Source of the DNA: Aliirhizobium wenxiniae
GTDB lineage: Bacteria > Pseudomonadota > Alphaproteobacteria > Rhizobiales > Rhizobiaceae
Reading direction: 5' to 3'
DNA length: 64,000 nt
Assembly: GCF_019511445.1 (NCBI RefSeq)
Contig: NZ_JAEUAN010000005.1
Location: forward strand, 124,001-188,000
Shown here piece after piece: positions 35,722-45,861 of the stretch (positions are counted from its first letter, which is position 1; every line of letters starts with the position of its first letter). The position numbers and the translations under genes are program-made. The notes under the pieces were generated by a model. The model saw only the letters and a list, made by a program, of their open reading frames with translations, made no database searches and was not told the DNA's origin.

Positions 35722-37833
35722 TTGGCCTTCTTTTCTAATCTTCGCATCTCGCATCGTGTCTTTTTGCTTGCCGTTCTGGCTCTGGTCGGGATCGTGGCCA
35801 TCTCCGCGATCTTTCTCGGTCAGCGACAGGTGGAGGCTGGATATAGAGCGACGGCGGATGCCCTGACGGAAAAGCAGGCCGCGGTTGCCAGCATGTCTGC
35901 GAGTGTGCGCGACAGTCTTCTGTGGGAGCAGTCGTTTCTGCTGCACAAGGATATGACGGCGGTCGAGAAATTCCAGAAGGCGATCGGTGAGGTTCGCACC
36001 GGGCTTGATGGACTGAAAGCTTCCGCGACGGGCGAGTTGGTCGGCCGGACTGAAAATCTTGCCGATGGCCTAAAGGTCTATGAAGACGCCTTCGCCGCAC
36101 TGGTTGCGGACAATCAAAATCTGGGTCTCGACCAGAATAGCGGCCTTGAAGGCGCAATGCGTTCTGCGGTCCATTCAATTGAGCAGAGGCTGGAAGCTGT
36201 TGAGGAGCCGGCCATTCGCGCCAGCATGTTGATGTTGCGCCGCCACGAGAAGGATTTCATCCTGCGCGGCAATGCCTCCTATCTGGAAAAACATACCGCT
36301 GAGGCCGAAACATTCGCCGCGCTGGTGAAACAGGCCTTTCGCCCCGGCGCGCAGCGCAGCCGGGTGATGGATTCGCTCGAGGTCTATCGCACGGCCTTCA
36401 GGCTTTATGTTGAAGGAAGTCTGAAGCAGATCGAGTCTGCTCGAAACGTATCGGCAGCCTATCAGTTGATGGAGCCCCAGGTGGAGGCGGTACGTGCCGC
36501 CTATGAAGCGCAAAGAACGGCTGCACTGGCGGAAAACAGCAGGATAGCCGGTCGCAATCTGATGATTGTCGCAGCATTGTTGTTTGGCGCCGTCGCAACG
36601 CTAATAGCTGCCGTTTGGCTGGTTGGCCGATCCATCACACGACCCGTCGCTGCCATGACCGATGCAATGCGCAAGCTGGCCGGTGGTGAGACGGATATCT
36701 CAATCCCCTCGCTGAATGCCCGTAACGAGTTCGGCGCGATGGCGCAGGCGCTCGATACCTTCCGGCAGGCGGCAATAGCCAACCGTCGTCTTGAACAGGA
36801 GGCCGAGCAAGCGCGTAGCCGTGCCGAGATCGAGCGCAGGCGCATCCAGGAACATGCGGAGGCAGAGGCACGGGACATGCTGCAGCAGGCGACGCAAGGC
36901 CTTGCTGCGGGCCTGCACCGTCTGGCCGCCGGCGACCTGTCCTTCACGCTCGCCGAGCCCTTCGCTCCCGATTTTGAGGCTCTGCGAAGCGACCTTAACC
37001 AGACTGTGGCACGCCTTTCTGATGTCATGGCCGAAATCGCTCATGCCAGCGGCTCGATCGAAGGCGGAAGCCGGGAGATTGCCGGCAGTGCTGACGATCT
37101 GTCCCGCCGTACAGAGCAGCAGGCGGCCTCGCTTGAGCAAACCGCAGCGGCTCTTGACGAGATCACCGCCAATGTCGGCAACTCGTCGCGCCGGTCGCAG
37201 GAGGCGCATGGTCTTGCAGGCGATGCGAACAAGGCGGCGGAGCATACGCGCGTGCTTGTTGAGAATGCGCTGGATGCCATGCGGCGCATCGAAGGGTCGT
37301 CTGCAAGGATTTCGGGCATTATCGGCGTGATCGACGAGATCGCCTTCCAAACGAACCTGCTGGCGCTGAATGCCGGTGTGGAGGCTGCGAGGGCAGGGGA
37401 AGCAGGCCGTGGCTTCGCGGTTGTGGCGCAGGAAGTACGTGCGCTTGCCAGCCGCTCGGCCGATGCCGCGCGCGAGATCAAACAACTCATTCAGGTCTCG
37501 ACGGACGAGGTGAAGGATGGCGTCCGCTCGGTTCGCGATACCGGCGAAGCCTTGACCGGGATTGGTGCCCATATCGCGTCGATCAACGTTCAGGTCGAAG
37601 CGATCGCGGTGTCCGCTCGCGAGCAGTCGGTCGGCTTGGGCGAGATTAACAGTGCCGTCAACCTGCTTGATCAGGGCACACAGCAGAACGCGGCCATGGT
37701 TGAGGAAAACAATGCCGCCAGTGCGCTTCTGATGACGGAAGCCCGGAGACTGCGCGAGCTCGTCGGCATGTTCACGCTTCGCGCCGAGAAAATCTCGCGG
37801 GAAGACCGATACCTCGATATCCGTGCGGCCTGA
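35722..37833 (+). CDS. Methyl-accepting chemotaxis protein with HBM-like sensor domain
   Basis: A 703-residue chemoreceptor. TM1 is at about 12-30. A large, all-helical periplasmic domain (about 35-270) contains [15 protein letters not shown], typical of helical bimodular (HBM) sensors, which bind organic acids in characterised cases. TM2 is at about 275-295, then a HAMP region, a second HAMP-like segment near 395-450, and the signalling domain with [19 protein letters not shown]. The C-terminus shows no CheR-binding pentapeptide. The only start that keeps TM1 is TTG at 35722, with no good ribosome site, so expression may be weak or the start may be mis-set. Confidence 0.92.
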   Translation: MAFFSNLRISHRVFLLAVLALVGIVAISAIFLGQRQVEAGYRATADALTEKQAAVASMSASVRDSLLWEQSFLLHKDMTAVEKFQKAIGEVRTGLDGLKASATGELVGRTENLADGLKVYEDAFAALVADNQNLGLDQNSGLEGAMRSAVHSIEQRLEAVEEPAIRASMLMLRRHEKDFILRGNASYLEKHTAEAETFAALVKQAFRPGAQRSRVMDSLEVYRTAFRLYVEGSLKQIESARNVSAAYQLMEPQVEAVRAAYEAQRTAALAENSRIAGRNLMIVAALLFGAVATLIAAVWLVGRSITRPVAAMTDAMRKLAGGETDISIPSLNARNEFGAMAQALDTFRQAAIANRRLEQEAEQARSRAEIERRRIQEHAEAEARDMLQQATQGLAAGLHRLAAGDLSFTLAEPFAPDFEALRSDLNQTVARLSDVMAEIAHASGSIEGGSREIAGSADDLSRRTEQQAASLEQTAAALDEITANVGNSSRRSQEAHGLAGDANKAAEHTRVLVENALDAMRRIEGSSARISGIIGVIDEIAFQTNLLALNAGVEAARAGEAGRGFAVVAQEVRALASRSADAAREIKQLIQVSTDEVKDGVRSVRDTGEALTGIGAHIASINVQVEAIAVSAREQSVGLGEINSAVNLLDQGTQQNAAMVEENNAASALLMTEARRLRELVGMFTLRAEKISREDRYLDIRAA

Positions 37834-38009
37834 TCGCATCAGAAGTTGCGTGCCGAGATCGCGCCGGCCCTCAAAAGCCCTGCGGGCGGGCGCTTAAGTA
37901 TTGCTACAGTTTTGCCATAGTTTTTGCCCCAATTAAGGCGGGTAAAAATACGGAACCATCTCAAGGCGACGGTGTTGTTACTGCCAGCAAGTAGCAAGGG
38001 AGAAGCAAC

Positions 38010-38330
38010 ATGCGTAAACACCTGCTGGTCGCCTCCGCGGCCCTGATGGCTCTTTCCGGTGCGGCATTCGCCCAGACGACCGTCATCACCCAGGACCCGG
38101 TGACGACCAATTCGACAGTCGTTTTGCCGGGTGAAGTCCGCACCTATGTGATGGAGCAGCCGATCGAATCCGTGCCCTATGAGGGCGACGTGCTGGTTGG
38201 GCGTGTATTGCCCGATACAGTCGAAGTACGCCCGGTTGAGGGATATGACAATTACGGCTACACGATCGTCAACGAGCGCCGTGTGATCGTCGATCCCCAG
38301 ACACATACGGTGATCCAGGTTCTCGAGTAA
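38010..38330 (+). CDS. DUF1236 exported protein
   Basis: A 106-residue periplasmic protein with a signal peptide (MRKHLLVASAALMALSG, cut after AFA) and a DUF1236 domain, seen in VMEQPIESVPYEGDVLVG and in the C-terminal YTIVNERRVIVDPQTHTVIQVLE. Rhizobial genomes carry several such small proteins; function is unknown. GGGAG lies nine bases before the ATG. A strong terminator follows, so it is monocistronic. Confidence 0.88.
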   Translation: MRKHLLVASAALMALSGAAFAQTTVITQDPVTTNSTVVLPGEVRTYVMEQPIESVPYEGDVLVGRVLPDTVEVRPVEGYDNYGYTIVNERRVIVDPQTHTVIQVLE

Positions 38331-38365
38331 TACTCGCCAAGATCATTTCCGGTCGACCGGAAAAT

Positions 38366-38397
38366 AAAGCCCGGAAGTTTGAAAACTTCCGGGCTTT
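38366..38397 (+). terminator. Intrinsic terminator of the DUF1236 gene
   Basis: Perfect 15-base arms, AAAGCCCGGAAGTTT (38366-38380) and AAACTTCCGGGCTTT (38383-38397), with a two-base centre. It lies 36 bases after the stop codon. Confidence 0.88.
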
Positions 38398-38572
38398 GCC
38401 ATTTGTTGTTGCCGCCTTTCGCGCCCGCGGCTAAATATCACGCACCACAAGGACTCGGGTGAAACTCCCGGGTGGCTCTTCCGGCCGCCGATCCGCCGGA
38501 CAACGCAAAGCATCAGCCGTTTTCACACCCCGGATATATCCTGCGGCGATGCGCGAATGTGTGCGATTTTTC

Positions 38573-40060
38573 ATGACAGCTTTTACAAATTACCGCCGCG
38601 AGTGGTTTTCCAATATCCGTGGCGATGTCCTCTCCGGCATCGTAGTCGCTCTTGCTCTGATCCCGGAGGCAGTCGGTTTTTCCGTCATCGCCGGCGTCGA
38701 TCCGAAGGTCGGCCTTTTCGCCTCGGTGGCGATCGCCTGCACCACGGCCATTACCGGCGGCCGCCCGGCCATGATTTCGGCGGCAACCGCCGCCACGGCC
38801 GTGCTTATGGGGCCGCTCGTGAAGGAGCACGGCATCGAATATCTGTTTGCCGCAACGCTGTTGATGGGCGTGCTGCAGATCATTGCAGGCATGCTGAAGC
38901 TCGGTCGGCTGATGCGTTTCGTCTCGAAGTCGGTAATGACCGGCTTCGTCAATTCTCTTGCGATCCTGATCTTCACGGCGCAGTTGCCGCAACTGATCGG
39001 CGTTCCGAATATCACCTATCCCCTGATCGCGCTGGCGCTCGCGGTGATCTACCTTTTTCCCTATCTGACCAAGGCCGTTCCGTCGCCGCTTGTCGCAATT
39101 GTCGTGGTAACGATCGTGACGCTGAGTTTCGGCATCGATGTCCGCACTGTTGCAGATCTCGGCGAGATGCCGACGGCGCTTCCTGTCTTCGCGCTCCCGA
39201 TGGTGCCGCTTACATTGGAGACGTTGCAGATCATCTTTCCCTATTCGTTGGCGCTCGCTGCCGTCGGCCTGCTGGAATCGCTGCTGACGGCGCAGATCGT
39301 CGATGACATGACGGATACGGTGAGCAGCAAAAGCCGCGAATGCGTCGGGCAGGGCACGGGCAATATCGTCTCCGGCCTGTTCGGCGGCATGGGCGGCTGC
39401 GCCATGATCGGCCAGTCTGTCATCAACGTCTCATCGGGTGGGCGCGGGCGTTTGTCCACCTTCGTTGCCGGTGCATTCCTGCTGATCCTTCTGCTCGTGC
39501 TCGACGATATCCTGCGCATCGTGCCGGTCGCCGCTCTGGTGGCGATCATGATCATGGTTTCGATCGGGACCTTTTCATGGAAGTCGATCATCGATCTCAA
39601 GCGACATCCGGGCACGTCGTCGATCGTCATGTTGGCGACCGTCGCCGTTGTGCTGACCACCCATGACCTGTCCAAGGGCGTGATCGTCGGCGTGCTGCTC
39701 TCGGGCGTCTTTTTCGCCGGCAAGGTGGCACGTATGTTCAGGGTTGCATCCCGATCGACCAGCGATGGCGTGTCGCGAACCTACGACATCGAGGGGCAGA
39801 TCTTCTTCGCCTCGACCCACTATTTGTTGCAAGCCTTCGATTTCGAGGAAAAGCTGGAGCGCGTGACGATCGATGTCAGCCGTGCGCATCTCTGGGATAT
39901 TTCCGCCGTCGACGCGCTGGATCAGGTCGTGCTGAAATTCCGTCGTCGTGGCGTAGAGGTCGAAGTGAGGGGCGCCAATGAGGCAAGCGCCAGCATGATC
40001 GATCGCTTTGCGCTGCACGACAAGGAACACGCTTCGCTCGCATCGTCCCCGGCGCATTGA
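38573..40060 (+). CDS. SulP-family inorganic anion transporter
   Basis: A 495-residue inner-membrane protein with 10-12 helices ([27 protein letters not shown] and [33 protein letters not shown] are SulP landmarks) and a C-terminal cytoplasmic STAS domain (about 400-480). Members carry sulfate, bicarbonate or dicarboxylates; the substrate is not evident. The start is uncertain: ATG at 38573 begins close to the family N-terminus ([14 protein letters not shown]), while ATG at 38549 and GTG at 38459 are also in frame; none has a good ribosome site. A terminator follows. Confidence 0.9.
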   Translation: MTAFTNYRREWFSNIRGDVLSGIVVALALIPEAVGFSVIAGVDPKVGLFASVAIACTTAITGGRPAMISAATAATAVLMGPLVKEHGIEYLFAATLLMGVLQIIAGMLKLGRLMRFVSKSVMTGFVNSLAILIFTAQLPQLIGVPNITYPLIALALAVIYLFPYLTKAVPSPLVAIVVVTIVTLSFGIDVRTVADLGEMPTALPVFALPMVPLTLETLQIIFPYSLALAAVGLLESLLTAQIVDDMTDTVSSKSRECVGQGTGNIVSGLFGGMGGCAMIGQSVINVSSGGRGRLSTFVAGAFLLILLLVLDDILRIVPVAALVAIMIMVSIGTFSWKSIIDLKRHPGTSSIVMLATVAVVLTTHDLSKGVIVGVLLSGVFFAGKVARMFRVASRSTSDGVSRTYDIEGQIFFASTHYLLQAFDFEEKLERVTIDVSRAHLWDISAVDALDQVVLKFRRRGVEVEVRGANEASASMIDRFALHDKEHASLASSPAH

Positions 40061-40080
40061 CTAAAGAATTGGGCAAAGGG

Positions 40081-40108
40081 AAAGCCCGGCAGTCGCCTGC
40101 CGGGCTTT
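40081..40108. terminator. Intrinsic terminator between converging genes
   Basis: Perfect 12-base arms AAAGCCCGGCAG (40081-40092) and CTGCCGGGCTTT (40097-40108) with a four-base loop. It follows the SulP stop by 20 bases and also faces the end of the converging gene at 40130. The A/T-rich flanks on both sides suit bidirectional use. Confidence 0.85.
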
Positions 40109-40129
40109 AAAAAATCTGGGGCGGAGACC

Positions 40130-41320
40130 TTAGTCGTTCGCCTTGACCGTCACGCCGAGAACTTCCGGCAGCGTGTTCGGAGCGCCCATGCCGGCGCCGA
40201 GGATCATCGGGAAGGGAACCGGGTTCTGCGGCTGTGCCGTGATCGTCAGGCTGCCGGGATTGTCCAGATAGGTGTTAACCGCCTGGCTGAGCATATTCTG
40301 CAATTCCGGTACATTGTACTGGGCCAGCACGATCGGGGTCATCGCCTTGATCATCTGCGCGAGCTGGTCGCCGCTCGTGCCCTGCTGTTTGCCGACGACA
40401 TCCAGCGCTCTTTCGGTAATGCCGTCATCGGCAAAGCGGATCATCGCGCTGTTGAAGGTCAGGCGCTGCATCAGGCCGAGCATGGCGAGATTGGCGGCCT
40501 GTTCCGCTTCCTGCTTGTTCGGATTGGCTTCCATCGCCTTGGCCGTCTCGTTGGCGGAGCGCACGAAGTCGAGCGTGTAGCCGGACAGGCTGAACGCCAG
40601 GTCGAGCCTGCCGATATTGGCGAAGTCGAAGGCATATTCTTCGATTGCCAGCGTACCCGGTTCAAGATCCCAACTTCCAACCATGCTGATCTTGCCATTG
40701 AGCGAGCTGAGGCCGAGATCGATGACGGTCTGCTTGGTGCTGGGCGCTTCGATCGTGGCCAGATCCGCCTTGATGTCTGCCACCTGCAGATCGAAGTCGA
40801 CCTTCTTGTCGCCTTCGGAGACTTCCGTAGTCAGCTTGGAGGAGCCGATCGACGCGACGCTTTTGCCCCTGACCTTGACTTCCATCGGGCCGGTCGAGGC
40901 TTCTTCGTAGAGCAGCACCGAGTTAAGCGAGTTGCCGGTTGTTTCGGCCGGTACCGTGACGCCGCTCATGACCATGTCGGAAGCGGTGATCTCGGTGCCG
41001 TCCTGCTCGAATGCGACATTCTCGAAGCTGATGCTGTCGATCGTGTAGCCGCCGGCATCCTCTTCCACGCCTTCCATCTCGATCGTGCCGAGCGGCAGGC
41101 TGCCCTGTCCGGTGCCTGCTTCGAAACGGCTGTTTCTGAGCGTGATGCTGGAACCGTTGACCTCCACGGATCCCGGCACGATGCCTGCGCCCTTCTGCAT
41201 ATAGAGAGCGCTGTTCAGCTTCTTAACCAGATCATTCCCGTCGAGTGCGAGGGCCGGCGCACTCAGTGCAATGAGGGTCGTTCCGGCTGCAAGCAGCCGC
41301 ATCGTGGAAGTATAACGCAT
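40130..41320 (-). CDS. Exported protein of unknown function
   Basis: A 396-residue protein with a signal peptide (MRYTSTMRLLAAGTTLIALS, cut near ALA) and no further membrane segment, so it is expected in the periplasm. The mature part looks like a beta-rich repeat pattern of short strands (VNGSSITLRNSRFEAGTG, SISFENVAFEQDGTEITASDMVMSGV) followed by a helical stretch and a C-terminal segment with NTYLDNPGSLTI. I do not recognise a named domain; the pattern recalls lipid-associated or AsmA-like periplasmic proteins, which is only an impression. AGGAGG precedes the ATG. Confidence 0.78.
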   Translation of the reverse strand: MRYTSTMRLLAAGTTLIALSAPALALDGNDLVKKLNSALYMQKGAGIVPGSVEVNGSSITLRNSRFEAGTGQGSLPLGTIEMEGVEEDAGGYTIDSISFENVAFEQDGTEITASDMVMSGVTVPAETTGNSLNSVLLYEEASTGPMEVKVRGKSVASIGSSKLTTEVSEGDKKVDFDLQVADIKADLATIEAPSTKQTVIDLGLSSLNGKISMVGSWDLEPGTLAIEEYAFDFANIGRLDLAFSLSGYTLDFVRSANETAKAMEANPNKQEAEQAANLAMLGLMQRLTFNSAMIRFADDGITERALDVVGKQQGTSGDQLAQMIKAMTPIVLAQYNVPELQNMLSQAVNTYLDNPGSLTITAQPQNPVPFPMILGAGMGAPNTLPEVLGVTVKAND

Positions 41321-41514
41321 GAAAAGCCTCCTGAGGGCAGCGATCTGCCCATGAAATCAATCGCATTTATAGGTCGGGTAGATGAAAGGTCCATCGCTTT
41401 GTGGTGCGGCGCTTGAGCCATTTTTGTGACGCCCTTATCAAACGGTTAGTTTCTCCACAGGCAGATATCCCCCGCTTTGTTGCTGAAAACCGGGCTTTGA
41501 GCTAGTCAAAGCCC

Positions 41515-43770
41515 ATGGGACAGATCGTGAATCCGCCCGGCGACGACGGCGGCGACAATATTTTACCGGTGGACCTCAAGGCAGCGCTCGAAGAGCGCTA
41601 TCTCGCCTATGCGCTATCCACCATCATGCACCGTGCATTGCCGGACGTTCGTGACGGCCTGAAGCCAGTCCATCGCCGCATCGTCTACGCGATGAGCGAG
41701 ATGGGCCTTCGCCCTAACGCCGCCTTCCGCAAATGCGCCAAGATCGTCGGCGAAGTGATGGGTAACTACCATCCGCACGGCGACCAGTCGATCTATGACG
41801 CGCTGGCGCGTCTGGCGCAGGATTTCTCGCTGCGCTATCCGCTGGTCAACGGCCAGGGCAATTTCGGCAACATCGACGGCGATAGCCCCGCCGCCATGCG
41901 TTACACCGAAAGCAAGATGACGGCCGTTGCCGAACTCATGCTCGAAGGCATCGGCGAAGATTCCGTCGATTTCCGCGATACCTATGACGAGAGTAATTCC
42001 GAGCCGACAGTTCTTCCGGGCGCTTTCCCGAACCTGTTGGCCAATGGTGCGACGGGCATCGCCGTCGGCATGGCGACCTCAATCCCGCCGCATAACGCCC
42101 ACGAACTCTGCGACGCGGCGCTTCACCTGATCAGGCATCCGGATGCGACGGTTGAAACGCTGGTCGATTTTGTGCCCGGCCCGGACCTTCCGACTGGCGG
42201 CATCATCATCGACAGCCGTGAATCGATCATCGAAAGCTACAAGACCGGCCGCGGCGGTTTTCGCGTTCGCGCCAAGTGGGAAGTCGAGGATCTCGGCCGT
42301 GGCGGCTACCAGATCGTCGTTACCGAAATTCCTTTCCAGGTGCAGAAGTCCCGCCTGATCGAAAAGATCGCCGAGCTTCTGATCGCCCGCAAACTGCCGC
42401 TTCTCGACGATATTCGAGATGAATCGGCTGAAGACGTGCGTATCGTCATCGTGCCGAAGAGCCGCACCGTCGATGCGACCCTGCTGATGGAATCGATGTT
42501 CAAGCTCACCGAGCTTGAAAGCCGCATTCCGCTCAACATGAACGTGCTGTCCATGGGCCGCGTGCCCAAGGTGATGGCGCTGAATGAAGTGCTGGTCGAA
42601 TGGCTGGCGCACCGCAAGGACGTACTCGTCCGTCGTTCTCAGCATCGTCTTGCTGTGATCGACCGTCGCCTGGAGATTTTGGGTGGCTTGCTGGTCGCCT
42701 ATCTCAACATCGATGAAGTCATTCGCATCATCCGCGAAGAGGATGAGCCGAAGCCTGTGATGATGGAGCGCTGGGCGCTTACCGAAATCCAGGTCGAAGC
42801 GATCCTCAACATGCGCCTTCGTGCATTGCGCAAGCTCGAAGAATTCGAGATCCGCACCGAGCACGAGAACCTGACCAAGGAAAAGGCCGATATCGAGGCT
42901 CTGCTCGCATCCGACGACAAGCAGTGGCGGATGATCGAGGTCGAGATTCAGGACGTCAAGAAGAAGTATGCCAAGGCGACCGAACTCGGCCGCCGCCGCA
43001 CCCAGTTTGCCGAAGCCCCTGAAGCGGATCTCGAAGCCATCCAGCAGGCGATGATCGAGAAGGAACCGATCACTGTCATCATCTCGCAGAAGGGCTGGAT
43101 CCGCGCGTTGAAGGGGCACGTCGCCGATACGTCGAGCCTCTCCTTCAAGGAAGGCGACGGACCGAAGATCGCTTTCCCCGCGCAGACGACCGACAAGCTG
43201 CTGCTTGTGACGACCGGCGGCAAGGCCTACACCCTCGGCGCCGACAAGCTGCCGGGTGGTCGCGGCCATGGCGAACCGATCCGCATCATGGTCGACATGG
43301 AGAACGATCAGGACATCCTGACCGCCTTCGTCCACGATTCCAGTCGCAAGATGATCATCGCCTCGACTGCCGGCTATGGTTTCATCGTTGCTGAAAGCGA
43401 GATGGTCGCCAATACCCGCAAGGGCAAGCAGGTGATGAATGTCGGCATGCCGGACGAAGCCAAGCTCGTCGTGCCGGTTTCGGGCGATCACGTGGCGATT
43501 GTCGGCGAGAACCGCAAGATGGTTGTCTTCCCGCTGGAGCAATTGCCGGAAATGACCCGCGGCAAGGGCGTGCGCCTGCAGCGCTACAAGGATGGCGGCA
43601 TTTCCGACATCAAGTGCTTCTCCATGGAGGCAGGCCTTTCCTGGGAAGACAGCGCCGGCCGCGCCTTCAACCGAACCAAGGACGAGCTTCTGGAATGGAT
43701 GGGCGATCGCGCTTCGGCCGGCCGCGCTGTTCCGAAGGGCTTCCCCCGTAGCGGAAAATTTGCCGGATAG
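41515..43770 (+). CDS. parC: DNA topoisomerase IV subunit A
   Basis: With ParE it decatenates daughter chromosomes and relaxes supercoils. The 751-residue protein has the winged-helix breakage-reunion domain ([20 protein letters not shown]), the quinolone-determining region [13 protein letters not shown], the catalytic tyrosine Tyr130 in AAMRYTES, the tower and coiled-coil gate (VHRR to [12 protein letters not shown]), and a short C-terminal beta-pinwheel. It has no GyrA box (QRRGGKG), which supports ParC over GyrA. The ATG at 41515 has no strong ribosome site. A RIME-like repeat and a terminator follow. Confidence 0.96.
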   Translation: MGQIVNPPGDDGGDNILPVDLKAALEERYLAYALSTIMHRALPDVRDGLKPVHRRIVYAMSEMGLRPNAAFRKCAKIVGEVMGNYHPHGDQSIYDALARLAQDFSLRYPLVNGQGNFGNIDGDSPAAMRYTESKMTAVAELMLEGIGEDSVDFRDTYDESNSEPTVLPGAFPNLLANGATGIAVGMATSIPPHNAHELCDAALHLIRHPDATVETLVDFVPGPDLPTGGIIIDSRESIIESYKTGRGGFRVRAKWEVEDLGRGGYQIVVTEIPFQVQKSRLIEKIAELLIARKLPLLDDIRDESAEDVRIVIVPKSRTVDATLLMESMFKLTELESRIPLNMNVLSMGRVPKVMALNEVLVEWLAHRKDVLVRRSQHRLAVIDRRLEILGGLLVAYLNIDEVIRIIREEDEPKPVMMERWALTEIQVEAILNMRLRALRKLEEFEIRTEHENLTKEKADIEALLASDDKQWRMIEVEIQDVKKKYAKATELGRRRTQFAEAPEADLEAIQQAMIEKEPITVIISQKGWIRALKGHVADTSSLSFKEGDGPKIAFPAQTTDKLLLVTTGGKAYTLGADKLPGGRGHGEPIRIMVDMENDQDILTAFVHDSSRKMIIASTAGYGFIVAESEMVANTRKGKQVMNVGMPDEAKLVVPVSGDHVAIVGENRKMVVFPLEQLPEMTRGKGVRLQRYKDGGISDIKCFSMEAGLSWEDSAGRAFNRTKDELLEWMGDRASAGRAVPKGFPRSGKFAG

Positions 43771-43870
43771 AGCAATTCCAGCAAAAGTGGGAACCGGTTT
43801 TGCGTCCGGAATTGCGTTGAAACAAAGAGATAGAGCCGTTTCGCGTTTCGAAGAAAGGCGGAAAGCTCTA
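43768..43870. repeat. RIME-like palindromic intergenic repeat
   Basis: Two consecutive large imperfect palindromes follow parC: one bounded by GCAATTCC (43772) and GGAATTGC (43808-43815), the other by TAGAGC (43831) and GCTCTA (43865-43870). This two-palindrome layout of about 100 bases, and the wording GGAATTGCGT-GAAACAAAGAGATAGAGC in pieces, fits the Rhizobium-specific intergenic mosaic element as I remember it. It starts at the parC stop codon. Confidence 0.65.
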
Positions 43871-43920
43871 GGATCACGCTCCGGAAGTCTCAGAGGCTTC
43901 CGGTAGAAATCATGACGAGC

Positions 43921-43957
43921 AAAAAGCCGTGCGCCACCTCTGGCGCACGGCTTTTTT
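43921..43957 (+). terminator. Intrinsic terminator after parC
   Basis: Perfect 16-base arms AAAAAGCCGTGCGCCA (43921-43936) and TGGCGCACGGCTTTTT (43941-43956), loop of four, followed by further T. It overlaps the end of the converging AbrB-type gene and can serve both directions. Confidence 0.9.
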
Positions 43958-44198
43958 AATGTTTGGCCAATTCCCTGAGCGCTGCGTAATAGTTTTTCAT
44001 CGCCATGCTGGCGCTGAAATCTGCCCTGTTTTGCTCTTCAGCTTCATCCGGACTAGGGGGCAGGAATTCGATGTGATCCCCGTTCGATCGGATCTCTACC
44101 TGATCCCCTTCCTTCCAGCCAAGCCTGTCGAGATGCTCTTGCGGGACCAATATCCCGCATCTTTCGCCTATCCTCTGGATAGTAACCATCTCACTCAT
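43956..44198 (-). CDS. AbrB/MazE-type DNA-binding protein, second copy
   Basis: An 80-residue protein with a swapped-hairpin AbrB domain (VTIQRIGERCGILVPQEHLDRLGWKEGDQVEIR) and a C-terminal tail ending YYAALRELAK. It is a paralogue of the antitoxin at 44702: both share LDRLG-x-K-x-GD-x-VEIR and the terminal M-x2-Y-x2-ALRELAK. The start at 44198 has GGAGGG upstream. It lies 114 bases after the Doc gene with its own palindrome, so it is probably separately expressed. It may be a second antitoxin, a remnant of a duplication, or a regulator of the module. Confidence 0.8.
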   Translation of the reverse strand: MSEMVTIQRIGERCGILVPQEHLDRLGWKEGDQVEIRSNGDHIEFLPPSPDEAEEQNRADFSASMAMKNYYAALRELAKH

Positions 44199-44219
44199 CA
44201 CCGCCCTCCGTCGATGGAG

Positions 44220-44234
44220 ATGATAAATTATCAT
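44220..44234 (-). promoter_or_regulatory. Palindrome before the second AbrB-type gene
   Basis: ATGATAAATTATCAT is a perfect palindrome with seven-base arms, 22 bases before the start codon. AbrB/MazE proteins often bind such sites to repress their own gene. A related shorter palindrome lies before the first copy. Confidence 0.5.
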
Positions 44235-44312
44235 GTCTTCGGTCTGAAATACACTGCGCCGTTCAATTGTACGGTATTTGACAAAGCGCTGCCTTGCCGC
44301 TGCGTGGCACGC

Positions 44313-44705
44313 TTATTCTGGGAGGGGCACACAATGATCGCGCAGAAAGCGCGTGGCGCCTTCCTCGTCGATTTCGCCGGCTGCAACGGAAAGAACGAAG
44401 GCGACAACCTCAGCCTGCGTTGCTTCAATCATATGGCCGTTGATGAGCAGGAAAGTGAAAGCTGCCAGATAAGCTATGCGCTTGTTGCCATCCGAAAACG
44501 GATGGTTTCTTGCCAATCCATAGAGATAGGCCGCAGCAAGGACAAAAATATCGTTTTCGCCGTAAGCGCGCTTATGAAGAGGGCGAGCAAGCGCGGCCTC
44601 CAGCGCATTTTCATCCTTTAGGCCTGGCAGGCCCCCATGTTCCGCGATTTGCTCGTCGTGGATGATCTCGATGGCTGGTCGAGACAGCCATTTGAAATCA
44701 CTCAT
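44313..44705 (-). CDS. doc: Doc-type toxin (Fic/Doc family)
   Basis: A 130-residue protein of the death-on-curing family. The catalytic motif HPFSDGNKR (His68 to Arg76) is complete, and the N-terminal IEIIHDEQIAEHGGLPGLKDENALEAALARP is typical of Doc. The known Doc phosphorylates EF-Tu and stops translation. The gene overlaps the AbrB-type antitoxin stop by four bases (ATGA), as expected for a translationally coupled type II module. Antitoxin specificity for this toxin is inferred from position. Confidence 0.9.
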   Translation of the reverse strand: MSDFKWLSRPAIEIIHDEQIAEHGGLPGLKDENALEAALARPLHKRAYGENDIFVLAAAYLYGLARNHPFSDGNKRIAYLAAFTFLLINGHMIEATQAEVVAFVLSVAAGEIDEEGATRFLRDHCVPLPE

Positions 44706-44923
44706 TTCGCAAGCTCCCGCAGAGCAACACGGTATTTTTCCATGCCAAGGCGAGCAGCCTTCAATTGCTCTGCAAGGTCCGCCTGCTCGGGAACCAAGGA
44801 AATACTGCCGTTCTCTTCCCTGATCTCGACATTATCCCCCGCCTTCAAACCCAGGCGATCCAGGATTTCCTTCGGGATGATGACGCCTTCGGAATTACCG
44901 ATCTTACGGATGGTCGTGTTCAT
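44702..44923 (-). CDS. AbrB/MazE-type antitoxin of the Doc module
   Basis: A 73-residue protein: an AbrB DNA-binding fold (TTIRKIGNSEGVIIPKEILDRLGLKAGDNVEIR) and a short tail (EKYRVALRELAK) that would neutralise the toxin. The start at 44923 has GAGG eight bases upstream; the alternative seven codons earlier lacks one. The stop overlaps the doc start. A ten-base palindrome lies upstream and may be its operator. Confidence 0.87.
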   Translation of the reverse strand: MNTTIRKIGNSEGVIIPKEILDRLGLKAGDNVEIREENGSISLVPEQADLAEQLKAARLGMEKYRVALRELAK

Positions 44924-44947
44924 GGACGGATCCTCATGTTGCAACGC

Positions 44948-44957
44948 TGTTATAACA
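44948..44957 (-). promoter_or_regulatory. Short palindrome before the AbrB-doc operon
   Basis: TGTTATAACA, a perfect ten-base palindrome, lies 25 bases upstream of the antitoxin start. It shares the TG-x-TA ... TA-x-CA pattern with the palindrome before the second AbrB-type gene. Role as an operator is inferred. Confidence 0.35.
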
Positions 44958-44982
44958 CGAGACCATCAGCGCGACAACGAAG

Positions 44983-45858
44983 TCAGGGCGCTGCGGTATA
45001 GCCTCGCCTTTGCCGCATCTGCCAGAGCGAATGTCCGATCAGTGCAAGGACGAGGATGGTCCCGCCCGCAAGCGTTCTTTGATGCATCTCTTCATGAAAG
45101 ACCAGCCAGACCCAGATCGGCGCGAGCACGGTTTCGAGCAGGTAGCACATGCCTACTTCCGCCCCGGTGAGATATTTCGGCCCGGTGGCGAGGCACCAGA
45201 ATGCTATGGGCAGCATGATCAGTCCATCGAATAGCACCCAGAACGGGGAGGGGACGGAAGTCAGTCCGCCGGGTTGCATCATCACCAATCCGATCACAGC
45301 AGGAATGATGGTCGCCACAAGTGGCACAAGCCCGAGATCGATCCTGGTCTTGCGGCCGATGGTGATCGCTGCCGCAAGAAGAACGGTCGTCGCAAGGGCT
45401 GAGAGATTACCGAGCGTCTCTCCCGCTGAAAGACCGCCCGAAACGATCAGGCCGACACCGAAGATCATCGCCAGCATGGTGATCCGGGTGGCGCGTGAAG
45501 GATGCTCTGCGAGAAACAGCCAGCCAAACAGGGCTGCAAACATCGGCGTGAATGCGACTATGAAGACAACGTTGGCTGTTGCCGTATTGAACACGCCGCC
45601 GAGGAAGGTGATGGTCGACAGGCCGTAGCAGATGCCGGCGATAAGCCCCGCCTTGCCGGGACGCAACGCCGTGTTGCCCGGCTGAAAGTGGCGCACCAGA
45701 AGCCAGATCAGAATGCCAAGCGCGAAAGTGGAAAGGCTTCGCAGCGCCAGTGTCTGCCACAGCTCACCGCCACCGAGTCGCACCAGAGGCACATCGAAGG
45801 AGAGCGCGATACCGCCCGTCGCCGTAATCAGAAGGCCCCTTCGATGATGATTACGCAT
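44983..45858 (-). CDS. EamA-family (DMT) permease
   Basis: A 291-residue inner-membrane protein with about ten helices arranged as two EamA repeats; the second repeat has LTGAEVGMCYLLETVLAPIWVWLVFHEEM, a standard landmark. Such permeases export amino acids or other metabolites; the substrate is unknown. It starts 3 bases after the bpt stop codon, so it is translated from the same transcript. The AbrB-doc island lies just downstream. Confidence 0.9.
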   Translation of the reverse strand: MRNHHRRGLLITATGGIALSFDVPLVRLGGGELWQTLALRSLSTFALGILIWLLVRHFQPGNTALRPGKAGLIAGICYGLSTITFLGGVFNTATANVVFIVAFTPMFAALFGWLFLAEHPSRATRITMLAMIFGVGLIVSGGLSAGETLGNLSALATTVLLAAAITIGRKTRIDLGLVPLVATIIPAVIGLVMMQPGGLTSVPSPFWVLFDGLIMLPIAFWCLATGPKYLTGAEVGMCYLLETVLAPIWVWLVFHEEMHQRTLAGGTILVLALIGHSLWQMRQRRGYTAAP

Positions 45859-45861
45859 CGG

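Noticed and set aside
38459..38572. GTG start and 38-residue extension of the SulP protein
   Set aside because: The added residues are Arg/Pro/Gly-rich, unlike SulP N-termini, and there is no ribosome site; the later ATG was preferred, though the exact start stays open.
42079..43542. Minus-strand open frame of nearly 490 codons opposite parC
   Set aside because: Shadow of parC, rich in His and Arg as expected from reversed codons.
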